DNA of 64,000 bases from Geothrix sp. (lineage in GTDB: Bacteria > Acidobacteriota > Holophagae > Holophagales > Holophagaceae), in NCBI GenBank assembly GCA_019449415.1, contig JAGRPP010000027.1, forward strand, positions 33,273-97,272, written 5' to 3'. Under the pieces are notes generated by a model. The model saw only the letters and a list, made by a program, of their open reading frames with translations. It ran no database searches and was not told the DNA's origin. The position numbers and the translations under genes are program-made. The first letter of the stretch is position 1, and every line of letters begins with the position of its first letter. Positions 19,044 through 27,357 of the stretch are shown piece by piece.

Positions 19044-19283
19044 TTAGGCCTTCGCGTGCTTCTCGATGTAGGCGATCGCATCGCCCACCGTGCGGATCTT
19101 CTCCTGCTCGCTCTCAGGGATCTCGAGGCTGAAGGCCTCTTCGATGGCCATGATGATCTCGACGGTATCGAGGCTGTCCGCACCGAGATCGTCCACAAAG
19201 TGGCTGGATTCGGAAATGGAATCCTCGGGCTTGGCCAACTGCTCGGCAATAATCGCAATGACCTTCTTACGCACATCAGCCAT
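19044..19283 (-). CDS. acpP: Acyl carrier protein
   Basis: A 79-residue acidic four-helix protein carrying acyl chains during fatty acid synthesis. The phosphopantetheine attachment motif is GADSLDTVE with Ser37; FVDDLGADSLD is the family signature. The start MADVRKKV at 19283 is chosen because GGAGGAG lies seven bases upstream; the upstream in-frame ATG would put that Shine-Dalgarno inside the gene. fabF follows directly. Confidence 0.96.
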   Translation of the reverse strand: MADVRKKVIAIIAEQLAKPEDSISESSHFVDDLGADSLDTVEIIMAIEEAFSLEIPESEQEKIRTVGDAIAYIEKHAKA

Positions 19284-19381
19284 CGTGGGCTCCTCCAAAC
19301 GAACCCGGAAACCCTAACACACTCTCCGCCCGATTGCCAAACCCCGGGTAGGTTGGCTAAGTGTCAGTGCAGGAATGTCCC

Positions 19382-20329
19382 ATGCCCCGCGCCCGAACGC
19401 ATGAAGAACCCGAGAACGGCTGGCCGCTGGGATGGGGCGCCAGCCTCCGCGAGTTCCGCACCTTCCTGGCGGTGGAGCGGGGGCTTTCGGTTCACACGGC
19501 TTCAGGCTACCTCTCCGATCTGAACCACCTGGTCGTCTGGGCCTGCGATCGAGGCATCTCCGCCACGGACCTGACGCGGGACCACCTCACCGCCTTCCTC
19601 GTCTCCCAGCATGCCGAAGGGAAGGCCCCCCGCAGCCTGGCGCGGATGAGCTCGAGCCTGCGCGCCTTCCTCACCTTCCTCCGCATGGAGGGCGGCGAGG
19701 GGGCCGGCCCTGAGGCGGTGGTGAAGCCGCCCCGCCCGCCCCGCATCCTGCCCCGCACCCTGGGCGAAAGCCAGGTGGAGGCCCTGCTGAATGCGCCGGA
19801 CACGGCCACGCCCCTGGGTGTGCGGGATCGCGCCTGGCTGGAGCTCCTCTACGCCTCGGGCCTCCGTGTCTCCGAACTGGCGGGGCTCCCGGCCCTTTCG
19901 GTGTTCCTGGACGAAGGGTTCCTCAAGGTCACGGGCAAGGGCCGCAAAGAACGACTCATTCCCTTCGGCTCCAGCGCCGAGCGGTGGATCCGCGCCTGGC
20001 TCGTCTTGCGCCCCGGGTTCAAGCCCAGGGGCGGCGAACTCTTCGTGGGCCAGCGCGGAGAGGGGATCACCCGCCAGCACCTGTGGCGGCTCCTCAAGGC
20101 CTACGCCCTCAAGGCCGGTCTCCGCGTCGAGGCCGTGAGCCCCCATGTGCTGCGGCACGCCTTCGCCACGCACCTCCTGGACCACGGCGCCGACCTCCGC
20201 GCCGTCCAGGCCATGCTCGGCCACGCCGACATCAGCACGACCCAGATCTACACCCATGTCCACCAGACGAGGCTCCGCGCCCTGTACGACCAGATGCACC
20301 CGCGGAGTGGCTCGCCGACGGCCGACTGA
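19382..20329 (+). CDS. XerC/XerD-type tyrosine recombinase
   Basis: A 315-residue site-specific recombinase. The N-terminal SAM-like core-binding domain (FLAVERGLSVHTASGYLSDL) is followed by the catalytic domain with Arg in YASGLRVSELAGL, Lys in KVTGKGRKERLIP, the His-x-x-Arg box in PHVLRHAFATHLLDHGADL, His in QAMLGHADISTTQIYTHV and the Tyr nucleophile at IYTHV. It probably resolves chromosome dimers at dif; whether it is XerC or XerD cannot be settled here. The ATG at 19382 with AGGA upstream is preferred to the GTG at 19361. No phage or integron genes are nearby, which supports a housekeeping role. Confidence 0.9.
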   Translation: MPRARTHEEPENGWPLGWGASLREFRTFLAVERGLSVHTASGYLSDLNHLVVWACDRGISATDLTRDHLTAFLVSQHAEGKAPRSLARMSSSLRAFLTFLRMEGGEGAGPEAVVKPPRPPRILPRTLGESQVEALLNAPDTATPLGVRDRAWLELLYASGLRVSELAGLPALSVFLDEGFLKVTGKGRKERLIPFGSSAERWIRAWLVLRPGFKPRGGELFVGQRGEGITRQHLWRLLKAYALKAGLRVEAVSPHVLRHAFATHLLDHGADLRAVQAMLGHADISTTQIYTHVHQTRLRALYDQMHPRSGSPTAD

Positions 20330-20341
20330 TCCCCCAGGGCC

Positions 20342-21220
20342 TTACAACTGCGTGAGCAGGACGCCACCCAGCACCAGTGCCGCGCCCACCGCAAAGGTCG
20401 GCGTGATGGCCTGCCCGTAGAAGACCCAGGCCAACAGGGCCGTAGCGACGGGCTGCCCATTGGTGGCGATGGCCACCCGGCTGGGTTCCTTCATGGATAG
20501 GGCATGGAACCAGAGCAGGTAGGACACCACGCTCGTCATCAACCCCAGGTAGATCAGACCTACCCAGGCCATGGGCGGAACGGCGGCCACCACCAGCCTG
20601 GGCAGACCCAGGGCGCCGAGGGGCGCGAAGATCGCCAGACCGAAGAGGATGGACAGCGTGGTGGCCCGCTGGGCGCCGTGTTTCTGCACCAGGGGCCGGC
20701 TCATCACCGTGTAGCCCGCCCAGGCCACGACCGCCACCAGCACCATGAGATCGCCCAGGATCCACCGGGGCGGCAACGCCCGGCCGGCCTTTCCTGAGAA
20801 CAGCACCAGCACGCCTGAAAAGGCCAGCGCTAGGCCGCCCAGCTTGCGCAGGCCAGGCCGCTCCTGTCCGCGGGCCCAGGCCAGCAGCAGGACCACGGTG
20901 GGCGTCAGCGCATAGAGCAGCGCGGCGTGGGAGGGCAGCGTGAGGGCCAATCCACCGAGGAAGGCAACCTGGTTCAGGGTGACGCCCAGGAACCCGGCCC
21001 AGAGGTAGGACCGCCAATCACTGCGGGCCACCGTCCACAGATCCAGGTGCCGGATTCGAGCCAGCAGAAGAAAGCCCGCACCGGCGATGAGGAAGCGGAG
21101 CAGGCCCAGGGCCAGGGTCGGCATCGTGTCCGACGCGGTCTTCCCGAGCAGGAAGGTCCCGGCGGAGATGAAGGTGTGAAGCCCCATGACGGCGGCAAAG
21201 CGAAAGTTGCGATGGCCCAT
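20342..21220 (-). CDS. EamA/DMT-family transporter
   Basis: A 292-residue membrane protein with about ten hydrophobic segments in two homologous halves, as in the drug/metabolite transporter superfamily. The first EamA repeat contains FISAGTFLLGKTASDTMP and GLLRFLIAGAGFLLLAR, the second GDLMVLVAVVAWAGYTVMSR and LIYLGLMTSVVSYLLWFHAL. The substrate is unknown; relatives export amino acids or metabolites. The start is uncertain: the ATG at 21220 (MGHRNFRF) has GGAGGG very close, while an ATG at 21271 would add 17 residues. It converges with the recombinase gene and is divergent from the WYL-domain gene. Confidence 0.82.
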   Translation of the reverse strand: MGHRNFRFAAVMGLHTFISAGTFLLGKTASDTMPTLALGLLRFLIAGAGFLLLARIRHLDLWTVARSDWRSYLWAGFLGVTLNQVAFLGGLALTLPSHAALLYALTPTVVLLLAWARGQERPGLRKLGGLALAFSGVLVLFSGKAGRALPPRWILGDLMVLVAVVAWAGYTVMSRPLVQKHGAQRATTLSILFGLAIFAPLGALGLPRLVVAAVPPMAWVGLIYLGLMTSVVSYLLWFHALSMKEPSRVAIATNGQPVATALLAWVFYGQAITPTFAVGAALVLGGVLLTQL

Positions 21221-21321
21221 CCCTCCAGCATGGCCAAAGCGGGGCCGGCCCGGGGCCGTCGAAATGAGCATGGACCGCCCCCGAGGGAATGAGCGATGAT
21301 GAGCCAGGAGCCGCAAACCCT

Positions 21322-22368
21322 ATGGCCGTGACCAAGACCCCCCGCAAGAAGCCCGTGACCGCCCCCGCCGATGAGAAGAAACCTGCCGCCAAGGCCAAGG
21401 CGCCGCTGAAGAAGGCCGCCCCGAAGAAAGCCGAAGCGGCGGAACCAAAGGCCAAGGCCGCCCCCAAAGCCCCCGCCAAAGCCAAGGCCGCCAAGGTCGT
21501 GGAACTCCCACCCGAAACCTCCGCTCCCGCCGTTCCGGCCCCTCTTCCGGAGCCGAAGGCAGCCGCGCCCAAAAAGCTTTCGGCCACGCCGACCCTGCCG
21601 CCCCTGGCCGCGTCCATCCTCGCCGCCATCCAGGAGGGCCGCGCCGTCGAGTTCATCTTCGCCGATGCAGACGCCAATGCCCCCCGCACCTTCGAGCCCC
21701 GCCATCTCACCTTCGATGCCCTCAGCCAGGCCTGGTATGCCTGGGGCTGGGATCGTCGCTACAACGCCGAGCGTCACCACCGCCTGGATCTGCTGGCCGA
21801 GGTGAATGAGGTGGAGGGCGTGGGCCGGGCGGCCCAGGGCCCCTATCCCGAGGGAACCCCCGCCAACCAGATCGGTGGCTGGCTGGGCGGCGACGCCATC
21901 GCCGTGAAGGCCACACTGCTCAAGCAGTGGGTCTTTGCCGTGAAGCAGGCTCCGCCGGCCTTCCCCCACTTCAAGCTCGAGGAGTTGGGTGACGGCCAGG
22001 CGCAGGTCACCTTCTCGGCCACGGACCTGCGGGCCATCGCCCGCTGGGCCATGCAGTTCGGTGACGGCATCCAGGTGCTGGAGCCCGCCCGGCTGGTGGA
22101 TCGCATCAAGCAGGTGGGCGCCGTTTGGGCGGGCCGGGAACGGCAGGTCAGTGCGCCGGCCCCCAAGCAGGCTCAGCGTCCGGAACCTTCCTCCGAGCCC
22201 CGCCGCGCCGAGGCCCGTCCTCAGCACGATGTGAAGCACGAGGCGCGGCCCGATACGAAGCCCGAGCCGCGGCCCCACCGCGAGCCCCGTCCCGAGCGGG
22301 AGCGCGAAGAGTCGGCCCCCAAGGGGAAGGCCGGCAAGGTCGAGGTCATCCGCTTCGACCGCCTCTGA
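21322..22368 (+). CDS. WYL-domain-like protein with histone-H1-like N-terminal tail
   Basis: A 348-residue protein of three parts. Residues 1-80 are a Lys/Ala/Pro tail (KKPAAKAKAPLKKAAPKKAE) resembling histone H1 or AlgP-type DNA compaction tails. The middle (FEPRHLTFDALSQAWYAWGW, YNAERHHRLDLLAEV) resembles a WYL ligand-binding domain, and ATDLRAIARWAMQFGDGIQV followed by LEPARLVDRIKQ resembles the WYL C-terminal extension. The last 70 residues are a charged Arg/Glu/Pro tail. The helix-turn-helix usually found before a WYL domain is missing. It could be a DNA-associated sensor. An in-frame ATG at 21289 has its Shine-Dalgarno too close, so 21322 is preferred. Confidence 0.6.
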   Translation: MAVTKTPRKKPVTAPADEKKPAAKAKAPLKKAAPKKAEAAEPKAKAAPKAPAKAKAAKVVELPPETSAPAVPAPLPEPKAAAPKKLSATPTLPPLAASILAAIQEGRAVEFIFADADANAPRTFEPRHLTFDALSQAWYAWGWDRRYNAERHHRLDLLAEVNEVEGVGRAAQGPYPEGTPANQIGGWLGGDAIAVKATLLKQWVFAVKQAPPAFPHFKLEELGDGQAQVTFSATDLRAIARWAMQFGDGIQVLEPARLVDRIKQVGAVWAGRERQVSAPAPKQAQRPEPSSEPRRAEARPQHDVKHEARPDTKPEPRPHREPRPEREREESAPKGKAGKVEVIRFDRL

Positions 22369-22374
22369 TCGGGC

Positions 22375-23940
22375 TCAGTCCGCCAGCGTCCAGCCCCGCT
22401 TGCCGGGCCAGAAGCCGTAGGCCTGCCCCAGCACATTGAAGGACACGCCCTGCAGCCGCCGGGTCGCCAGGATCCTCGCCAGGTTGTAGTTGAGGGGGAT
22501 CACCGGCCTGTCCCGCCAGATGATCTCGGAGAGCTTCAGGTAGATCTTCCGGCGGGCCTCCGGATCCAGCGTGTGCCGCCCTTCATCGAAGAGCCGGTCC
22601 ACCTCCGGGTTCAGGTAGCCGCTGACATTGGCCTTGGTGCGGTAGCCGTCCCGGGTGAAGAGGGGGGCGTCCACATCGGGATCCAGAGAGGTGGTCCACC
22701 CGTAGGACCAGATGTCGCCCTCGTGTTCGGCGGACTTCTCGGTCAGGGCCTGGAAGGTCAGCTTCCGCACCTCGATGCGGATGCCCACCTTGGCGGCCCG
22801 TTCCGCCAGGAGTCGCGCCATGCTGCGGGTCGTGGAATTGACCTGCTCGTAGGCCACGAGGGAGAGGGTCCGCCCCTTCGCATCCCGCCGGACGCCACCG
22901 GATCCCATATGCCATCCAGCTGATTCCAAGATCGTCTCCGCACGCTCAGCCTGGGGCAGCGGCCTCGGTTCAGGGTCGTGGGCCCAGTTCTCCGGTGGCC
23001 AGAACGAGGAGGCCAGGCGGGCGGGGAAGAACTGGCGGGCTCGCGCAAACTCCTGCCAGGGGGTCAGTTCCGCCAGGGCCTCCCGAAGGGCCAGCTCGCC
23101 CAGCAGGCTGCGCTTCGGATCACAGTTCAGGAAAAAGGCTCCGAAGGCGGCCTGGGGCACGGAATAGACCTGGAGATGCCCCGCCCCCAGGGCGCCTTTC
23201 CGCACCAGGTAGTGGGACAGGGCACTGGTGGCCGCGTAGTGGAATCGCCCCTCCAGGATCGCCTTGGCCGTGGATTTCTCGGCGGTGGGATCGCTGAACT
23301 CGAAGGCGGGCCACGAGCCCGGGTGGGCGCCGCGATACCCGTCCCAGCGTTCGAGCTTCAGGTGCTTGGTGGTGGCCCGCTCCGCGATCCGGTAGGGGCC
23401 CGAACCGACGGGCTGGAAGTTCACCGGCGCGGCCATGGGCTTCGCCCCCATCTGATAGTGGCGCCGCGGGACCGGGATGAAGTTGTAAAGGTCCGAGAGG
23501 AGGGTCCCCCGCGGCCTGGAGAGCCGGATCCGCACCCGGAGCGGCCCCTCGGCCACCAGGCTGTCCAGGCTGGCCACACCGCCGACCGTGTCCGCGATGG
23601 CGCGGACCTGGGGGAGCCTCAGGGTCCGCCAGGTGAAGACCAGATCCTCCGCCTCGATGGGCGCGCCGTCATGCCAGGTCATGCCCGGCCGCAGCTCCAG
23701 GACCACTTCGCGGCCGCCCTTGAGGATGGTCCAGCTCTGCAACAGCTCGGGGATGAAGTTCCCCTCCGCATCCAGGGTCACCAGGCGGTCGAAGAGGAGA
23801 TCCACCGCTTCCCCATCCGTATCGCGCGACATGAGCAGGGGATTCACGGTCGTCCATTCGTCTACGGCCACGCGGATCGGCTCCGCGGCGCCCAGGCCGC
23901 AGAGCAGGCAGGTCAGCAGGATCAGGCGGCGCCAGTACAT
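22375..23940 (-). CDS. Periplasmic peptide-binding protein (SBP family 5)
   Basis: A 521-residue solute-binding protein with a signal peptide (LILLTCLLCGLGAAEP). The family 5 pattern is clear: VDEWTTVNPLLMSRDTDGEA, DLLFDRLVTLDAEGNFIP, LRPGMTWHDGAPIEAEDLVF, and the C-terminal RKIYLKLSEIIWRDRPVIPL with YNLARI. It should deliver oligopeptides or similar solutes to an ABC importer, but no permease or ATPase genes are adjacent, so it is an orphan here. The ATG at 23940 follows GAGGGAGAACC. Confidence 0.88.
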   Translation of the reverse strand: MYWRRLILLTCLLCGLGAAEPIRVAVDEWTTVNPLLMSRDTDGEAVDLLFDRLVTLDAEGNFIPELLQSWTILKGGREVVLELRPGMTWHDGAPIEAEDLVFTWRTLRLPQVRAIADTVGGVASLDSLVAEGPLRVRIRLSRPRGTLLSDLYNFIPVPRRHYQMGAKPMAAPVNFQPVGSGPYRIAERATTKHLKLERWDGYRGAHPGSWPAFEFSDPTAEKSTAKAILEGRFHYAATSALSHYLVRKGALGAGHLQVYSVPQAAFGAFFLNCDPKRSLLGELALREALAELTPWQEFARARQFFPARLASSFWPPENWAHDPEPRPLPQAERAETILESAGWHMGSGGVRRDAKGRTLSLVAYEQVNSTTRSMARLLAERAAKVGIRIEVRKLTFQALTEKSAEHEGDIWSYGWTTSLDPDVDAPLFTRDGYRTKANVSGYLNPEVDRLFDEGRHTLDPEARRKIYLKLSEIIWRDRPVIPLNYNLARILATRRLQGVSFNVLGQAYGFWPGKRGWTLAD

Positions 23941-23989
23941 GGTTCTCCCTCATCGGCGGCGGGAGGGACCTTCCTGAAATCCTGGCGGT

Positions 23990-24565
23990 TCAGGGCTGGG
24001 CGGCGGCCGTCTCGGCCAACTCCACCAGGGCCTCGGCCATGCGCTGCCCGGCCCGCGGGGGGTTCTCCACCACGGATCCCACCAGCTTCTGCTGGCCGCC
24101 GGGCTGGGTGGCGAACAGGTAGAAGGTCGGCACCCGGACCACTTTCTGGGGGACGCAGCTCTTGGGCCACGCGACCGCCTCGACGGCCTTGTCCCGGTTG
24201 ACTCCCAGGTAGTGGACCTCGATGAACGGGTTGGGCTCCGCCTCGAGCGCCAGCAGGTCGGGCAGCTGGTAGTGGCTGTCGCCACACCAGGACCCGAAGA
24301 CCGCCACGAGGGTCAGGGGCCGGTTCACACCCTTCCAGCGGGCCTTCAGCGCCGGTGCGAGCTGCACCTTGGCCAGGGTGTCCCGGAAGATGGCGCGGTG
24401 GGCCAGGATGGCCTTCGGCGTCGTCTCGCCCAGCAGCAACGGCAGGTGGTCCTTGGCATCCACCAGCTGGCCTCCGGGGGGGGGTGCCGGCAGGGAGACG
24501 GGGACCGAGCCGGGCGGCTGGGCCAGCAGTCCCAGGGTTCCGAGAGCCAGAAGGGCAGGTTTCAT
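23990..24565 (-). CDS. Exported thioredoxin-like protein with a single active-site cysteine
   Basis: A 191-residue protein with an N-terminal signal (ALLALGTLGLLAQPPGS). The thioredoxin fold is indicated by LTLVAVFGSWCGDSHYQLPD and the cis-proline segment VVRVPTFYLFA. The active site reads Cys94-Gly-Asp-Ser97, so the resolving cysteine is replaced by Ser. That rules out an ordinary dithiol reductase and suggests a monothiol or non-redox role. The ATG at 24565 follows GGAGA. It is divergent from the Rrf2 gene across an 84-bp gap containing an IscR-like palindrome, so it could share that regulation. Confidence 0.72.
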   Translation of the reverse strand: MKPALLALGTLGLLAQPPGSVPVSLPAPPPGGQLVDAKDHLPLLLGETTPKAILAHRAIFRDTLAKVQLAPALKARWKGVNRPLTLVAVFGSWCGDSHYQLPDLLALEAEPNPFIEVHYLGVNRDKAVEAVAWPKSCVPQKVVRVPTFYLFATQPGGQQKLVGSVVENPPRAGQRMAEALVELAETAAAQP

Positions 24566-24600
24566 GGGAATCTCCGGATCCAGTGTAGCGATTTCATAAA

Positions 24601-24619
24601 CTTGACCCATTCACTCAAG
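24601..24619. promoter_or_regulatory. IscR-type operator palindrome
   Basis: CTTGA, nine bases, then TCAAG form a perfect dyad in the gap between the thioredoxin-like and Rrf2 genes. Compared by eye with the core of the published IscR type 1 site (SYYGACTRWWWYAGTCRRS), 16 of 19 positions agree. The left half doubles as a possible -35 (TTGACC, 24602) with TAGCCT 17 bases downstream, so a bound regulator would block RNA polymerase. This fits autoregulation of the adjacent Rrf2 gene. Confidence 0.5.
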
Positions 24620-24649
24620 AATACTAGCCTGGAGGCTGGAGAACCTTTC

Positions 24650-25156
24650 GTGAAGATCTCGGCCCGAGGCAGGTACAGCATGCAGGCCCTGTTCGATCTG
24701 GCCCACCACAGCCACGGTCAGCCGGTGCCCCTGCATGTGATCGCCGAGCGCCAGAAGCTCTCCCTGCCCTTTCTGGAGCAGATCTTCAACAAGCTCAAGA
24801 AGGCCGGCGTCGTCGCCAGCGTGCGCGGCCCCAAGGGCGGCTACATCCTTACGCGACCCTGCAACCAGGTGAGCGTGGGCGAGATCCTGCGCCTCACGGA
24901 CAGCAGCTTCTACGCCGTGGCGAAGGAGGATCCCAGGGCCGCCAACCAGGCGCTCATGGCCGACGAGCGCATGAGCCTCATGCTCTGGAACCGGCTCTCC
25001 GACCACATCTCAGCGTTCATGGAGAAGGTGACCTTCGCGGACCTGTGCTCCGAGACCTCCAGCAACTCCTGCCCGGACTGCACCTGCCCTGAATATGTCA
25101 AGGATGTCCAGGGCCAGATCAGCCGCGGCGAGCGCAAAGCCTGCGGCGTGATGTAG
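24650..25156 (+). CDS. Rrf2-family transcriptional regulator
   Basis: A 168-residue winged-helix regulator. KISARGRYSMQALFDLA, LPFLEQIFNKLKKAGVV and ASVRGPKGGYILTRP are the Rrf2/IscR DNA-binding signatures. In IscR three cysteines near residues 92-104 hold a [2Fe-2S] cluster; that stretch here (KEDPRAANQALMADERM) has none. Instead Cys133, Cys141, Cys144, Cys146 and Cys165 lie in a C-terminal extension. It may still bind an Fe-S cluster or metal, but with different geometry. The GTG start is supported by GGAGA upstream and by the protein beginning at the family start. ttcA follows after 4 bp. Confidence 0.88.
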   Translation: MKISARGRYSMQALFDLAHHSHGQPVPLHVIAERQKLSLPFLEQIFNKLKKAGVVASVRGPKGGYILTRPCNQVSVGEILRLTDSSFYAVAKEDPRAANQALMADERMSLMLWNRLSDHISAFMEKVTFADLCSETSSNSCPDCTCPEYVKDVQGQISRGERKACGVM

Positions 25157-25160
25157 GGCC

Positions 25161-26012
25161 GTGAGCAATCCCTGCGCCCTTCCCAGCCTGGCCCTGCCGC
25201 CCACCGAGGCCGAGCTCAAGGCCCTGCCCCAACTCGAGAAGAAGATCGCCCGCCGCGTGGGCGAGACCAATGCCGCCTACAAGCTCATCGAAGAGGGCGA
25301 CCGCATCCTGGTGGCCGTGAGCGGCGGCAAGGATTCCTGGGCCCTGCTGGATATCCTGGAGCGGCTGCGCAAGCGGGCGCCCGTGGCCTTCACCGTCGAG
25401 GCCGTCACCGTGGATCCGGGCTTCCCCCAGTTCAACCCCGACCCCATCGCTGAGACCTGCGAGCGCCTGGGCGTGCCCCACCACATCATCCCCGCCCCCA
25501 TCGACAAGATGGTGCGCGCCAAACCCGAAGAGCTGCCCTGCATCATCTGCTCGCGACTGCGCCGCGGCGTGCTCTACTCCTTCGCCAAGCAGCACGGCTA
25601 CTCGAAGATCGCCCTGGGCCACCACCTGGACGACCTGATCGAGACGCTGCTCATCAACCTGTTCTTCGAGGGCCGCCTGAGCACCATGCCCCTGCGCCTG
25701 GTGAGCGATGACGGCGCCAACACCGTCATCCGCCCGCTTGGCACCTGCGAGGAAAGGGATCTCCAGCGCTACGCCTGGCTGCGCGGCTTCCCCATCGTGC
25801 CCTGCGGTTGCCCCCTCTGCGGCTGCTCCAGCCTGGAGAGCCGCCGCAAGCAGGTGAAGGAACTCATCGCCTCGATGGAGATGAGCATCCCGCGCCTGAA
25901 AGCCTCCATGCTCGGCGCCATGGGCAATGTGAAGCTGAGCCATCTGCTGGATTTGAATCTCGGGGCCCTGCACGCCAAGGGTGTGGATGAGGCCGTGGAG
26001 CGGCTGGGGTAG
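25161..26012 (+). CDS. ttcA: tRNA 2-thiocytidine synthetase TtcA
   Basis: A 283-residue PP-loop ATPase that thiolates C32 of certain tRNAs. The PP-loop is VAVSGGKDSWALL; the CxxC of the active site is PCIICSRLRRG, and a second CxxC is in GCPLCGCSS. LGHHLDDLIETLLINLFFEG is the family block. TtcA needs a [4Fe-4S] cluster, so its place directly downstream of an Rrf2 regulator suggests control by Fe-S or oxidative status. The GTG start lies 4 bp after the regulator's stop, implying coupled translation. Confidence 0.92.
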   Translation: MSNPCALPSLALPPTEAELKALPQLEKKIARRVGETNAAYKLIEEGDRILVAVSGGKDSWALLDILERLRKRAPVAFTVEAVTVDPGFPQFNPDPIAETCERLGVPHHIIPAPIDKMVRAKPEELPCIICSRLRRGVLYSFAKQHGYSKIALGHHLDDLIETLLINLFFEGRLSTMPLRLVSDDGANTVIRPLGTCEERDLQRYAWLRGFPIVPCGCPLCGCSSLESRRKQVKELIASMEMSIPRLKASMLGAMGNVKLSHLLDLNLGALHAKGVDEAVERLG

Positions 26013-26038
26013 TCATTCCGGTCGCCACTGACAACAGA

Positions 26039-26123
26039 CTCCACGAAGGACACTAAGAGAAAACAAGCACCCGAAGGACTCCAATTCGTGTGCTTCAAGT
26101 TTTTCTTTGTGCCCTTCGTGGAG
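26039..26123. repeat. 85-bp near-perfect hairpin, REP-like
   Basis: The convergent gap between ttcA and the rRNA methyltransferase gene is almost filled by one long inverted repeat. The outer arms CTCCACGAAGGACAC (26039) and GTGCCCTTCGTGGAG (ending 26123) differ at one position, and the pairing continues inward through AAGCACCCGAA and TTCGTGTGCTT with a few mismatches. It can act as a bidirectional terminator, but the length and the CCACGAAGGACAC motif, shared in part with 17491, look like a dispersed palindromic repeat. Confidence 0.65.
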
Positions 26124-26136
26124 ATCCTTTTCCGCT

Positions 26137-27327
26137 TCAGCTCAGGCTCAACCACAGCCCCTTGAGGTAGAACCCCTCAGGATGGTTGAGCGAATAGGGA
26201 TGGTCGCTGGGCTGGCCCAGATGGGCCAGCACGCGGGCCTCGCGGCCGGCCTCCAGCAGGGCCGTCCACACGGCCTCCTGAAAGCGCATCCGGTCCAGGT
26301 GCTGGCTGCAGGAGAAGCACCAGAGCATGCCGCCGGGCGCGGTGGCGCGGGCGCCCAGCCGGAAGACATCCTTGTAGGCCTTGAAGGCCTTGTCCACATC
26401 CTTGCGCTGCTTGGCGAAAGCAGGCGGATCCACGATGACGCGGTCCCAGGCCATGGGTTCCAGCTGCCGCATCAGCTCGAAGGCATCGCCCTCCATGCGG
26501 AGGTGCGCGGCGGGATCCAGCCCGTTGGCGGCCCAATCGCGCTCTGCCTGGTCCAGGGCCGCGGCACTGATGTCCAGGGTGGCCACCTCCACAGCGCCAC
26601 CCAGGCCCGCGTGGATGCTGAAGCCGCCGGTGTAGCCGAAGGCGTTGAGGACACGCCGCCCCTGGGCCACCCGGCCCAGCTGGAGCCGGTGCTCCCGCTG
26701 ATCCAGGAAGAAGCCCGTCTTCTGGCCACGCAGGAGGTCCACCGTGAGGCGCGCGGCCCCCTCCCGGACGGTGATGGGGCCGCTCAGACTACCTTTCAGC
26801 AGGCGGTTCACGGGATCGAGGCCTTCCTCCCGGCGGCCGGACTGGCTGCGCTCCACAAAGGCGGTCAGGCCCTCGCGCTTGCCGATCTCAAACAGGATGG
26901 GCCACCAGATCTCGCGCAGAAGCTCCAGCCCCGCCGTTCCCACCTGGAGCACCAGGGCCTGGGCGTAGCGGTCCACCACCAGCCCCGGCAGGCCGTCGCC
27001 CTCGCCGAAGATCCATCGACAGCCGCCTTCCGGATCCCACAGGCCCAGCTCCTTGCGCAGGGCCAGGGCCGATTCGAAGCGGGACCGGAAAAACGCCTCG
27101 TCGAGGGGCGCGTCCTCGAAGCGGAAGATCCGGGCTGCCAGGGGGTTCGCCGGGCTCGCCGTGCCGACGCCGAGCACCTGTCCGGAATCATCGGCCAGCC
27201 GCACGAGGTGGAATTCCGAAGGCCGCGCCACGGCCCCGGAGAAGACCCAGGGGTGGCGCTTGGACATCAGCCCCTCTTTGCCGGGCTTCAGTCGGAGCAG
27301 GGGATAGGGCCAACGCGGCATGTTCAT
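26137..27327 (-). CDS. Class I SAM-dependent rRNA methyltransferase (RlmI/YccW type)
   Basis: A 396-residue protein with an N-terminal PUA-like domain (LKPGKEGLMSKRHPWVFSGA), a central linker domain and a C-terminal methyltransferase. The SAM and catalytic region is VLNAFGYTGGFSIHAGLGGA, DRVIVDPPAFAKQRKDVDKA, and MLWCFSCSQHL with Cys before SQHL. These are marks of the family making 5-methylcytosine in 23S rRNA. The start could be either of two ATGs at 27327 and 27321. It is divergent from the phosphodiesterase gene 30 bp away. Confidence 0.9.
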   Translation of the reverse strand: MNMPRWPYPLLRLKPGKEGLMSKRHPWVFSGAVARPSEFHLVRLADDSGQVLGVGTASPANPLAARIFRFEDAPLDEAFFRSRFESALALRKELGLWDPEGGCRWIFGEGDGLPGLVVDRYAQALVLQVGTAGLELLREIWWPILFEIGKREGLTAFVERSQSGRREEGLDPVNRLLKGSLSGPITVREGAARLTVDLLRGQKTGFFLDQREHRLQLGRVAQGRRVLNAFGYTGGFSIHAGLGGAVEVATLDISAAALDQAERDWAANGLDPAAHLRMEGDAFELMRQLEPMAWDRVIVDPPAFAKQRKDVDKAFKAYKDVFRLGARATAPGGMLWCFSCSQHLDRMRFQEAVWTALLEAGREARVLAHLGQPSDHPYSLNHPEGFYLKGLWLSLS

Positions 27328-27357
27328 GCATCCAGGTTAGCTTGATACCCTCGAGGG

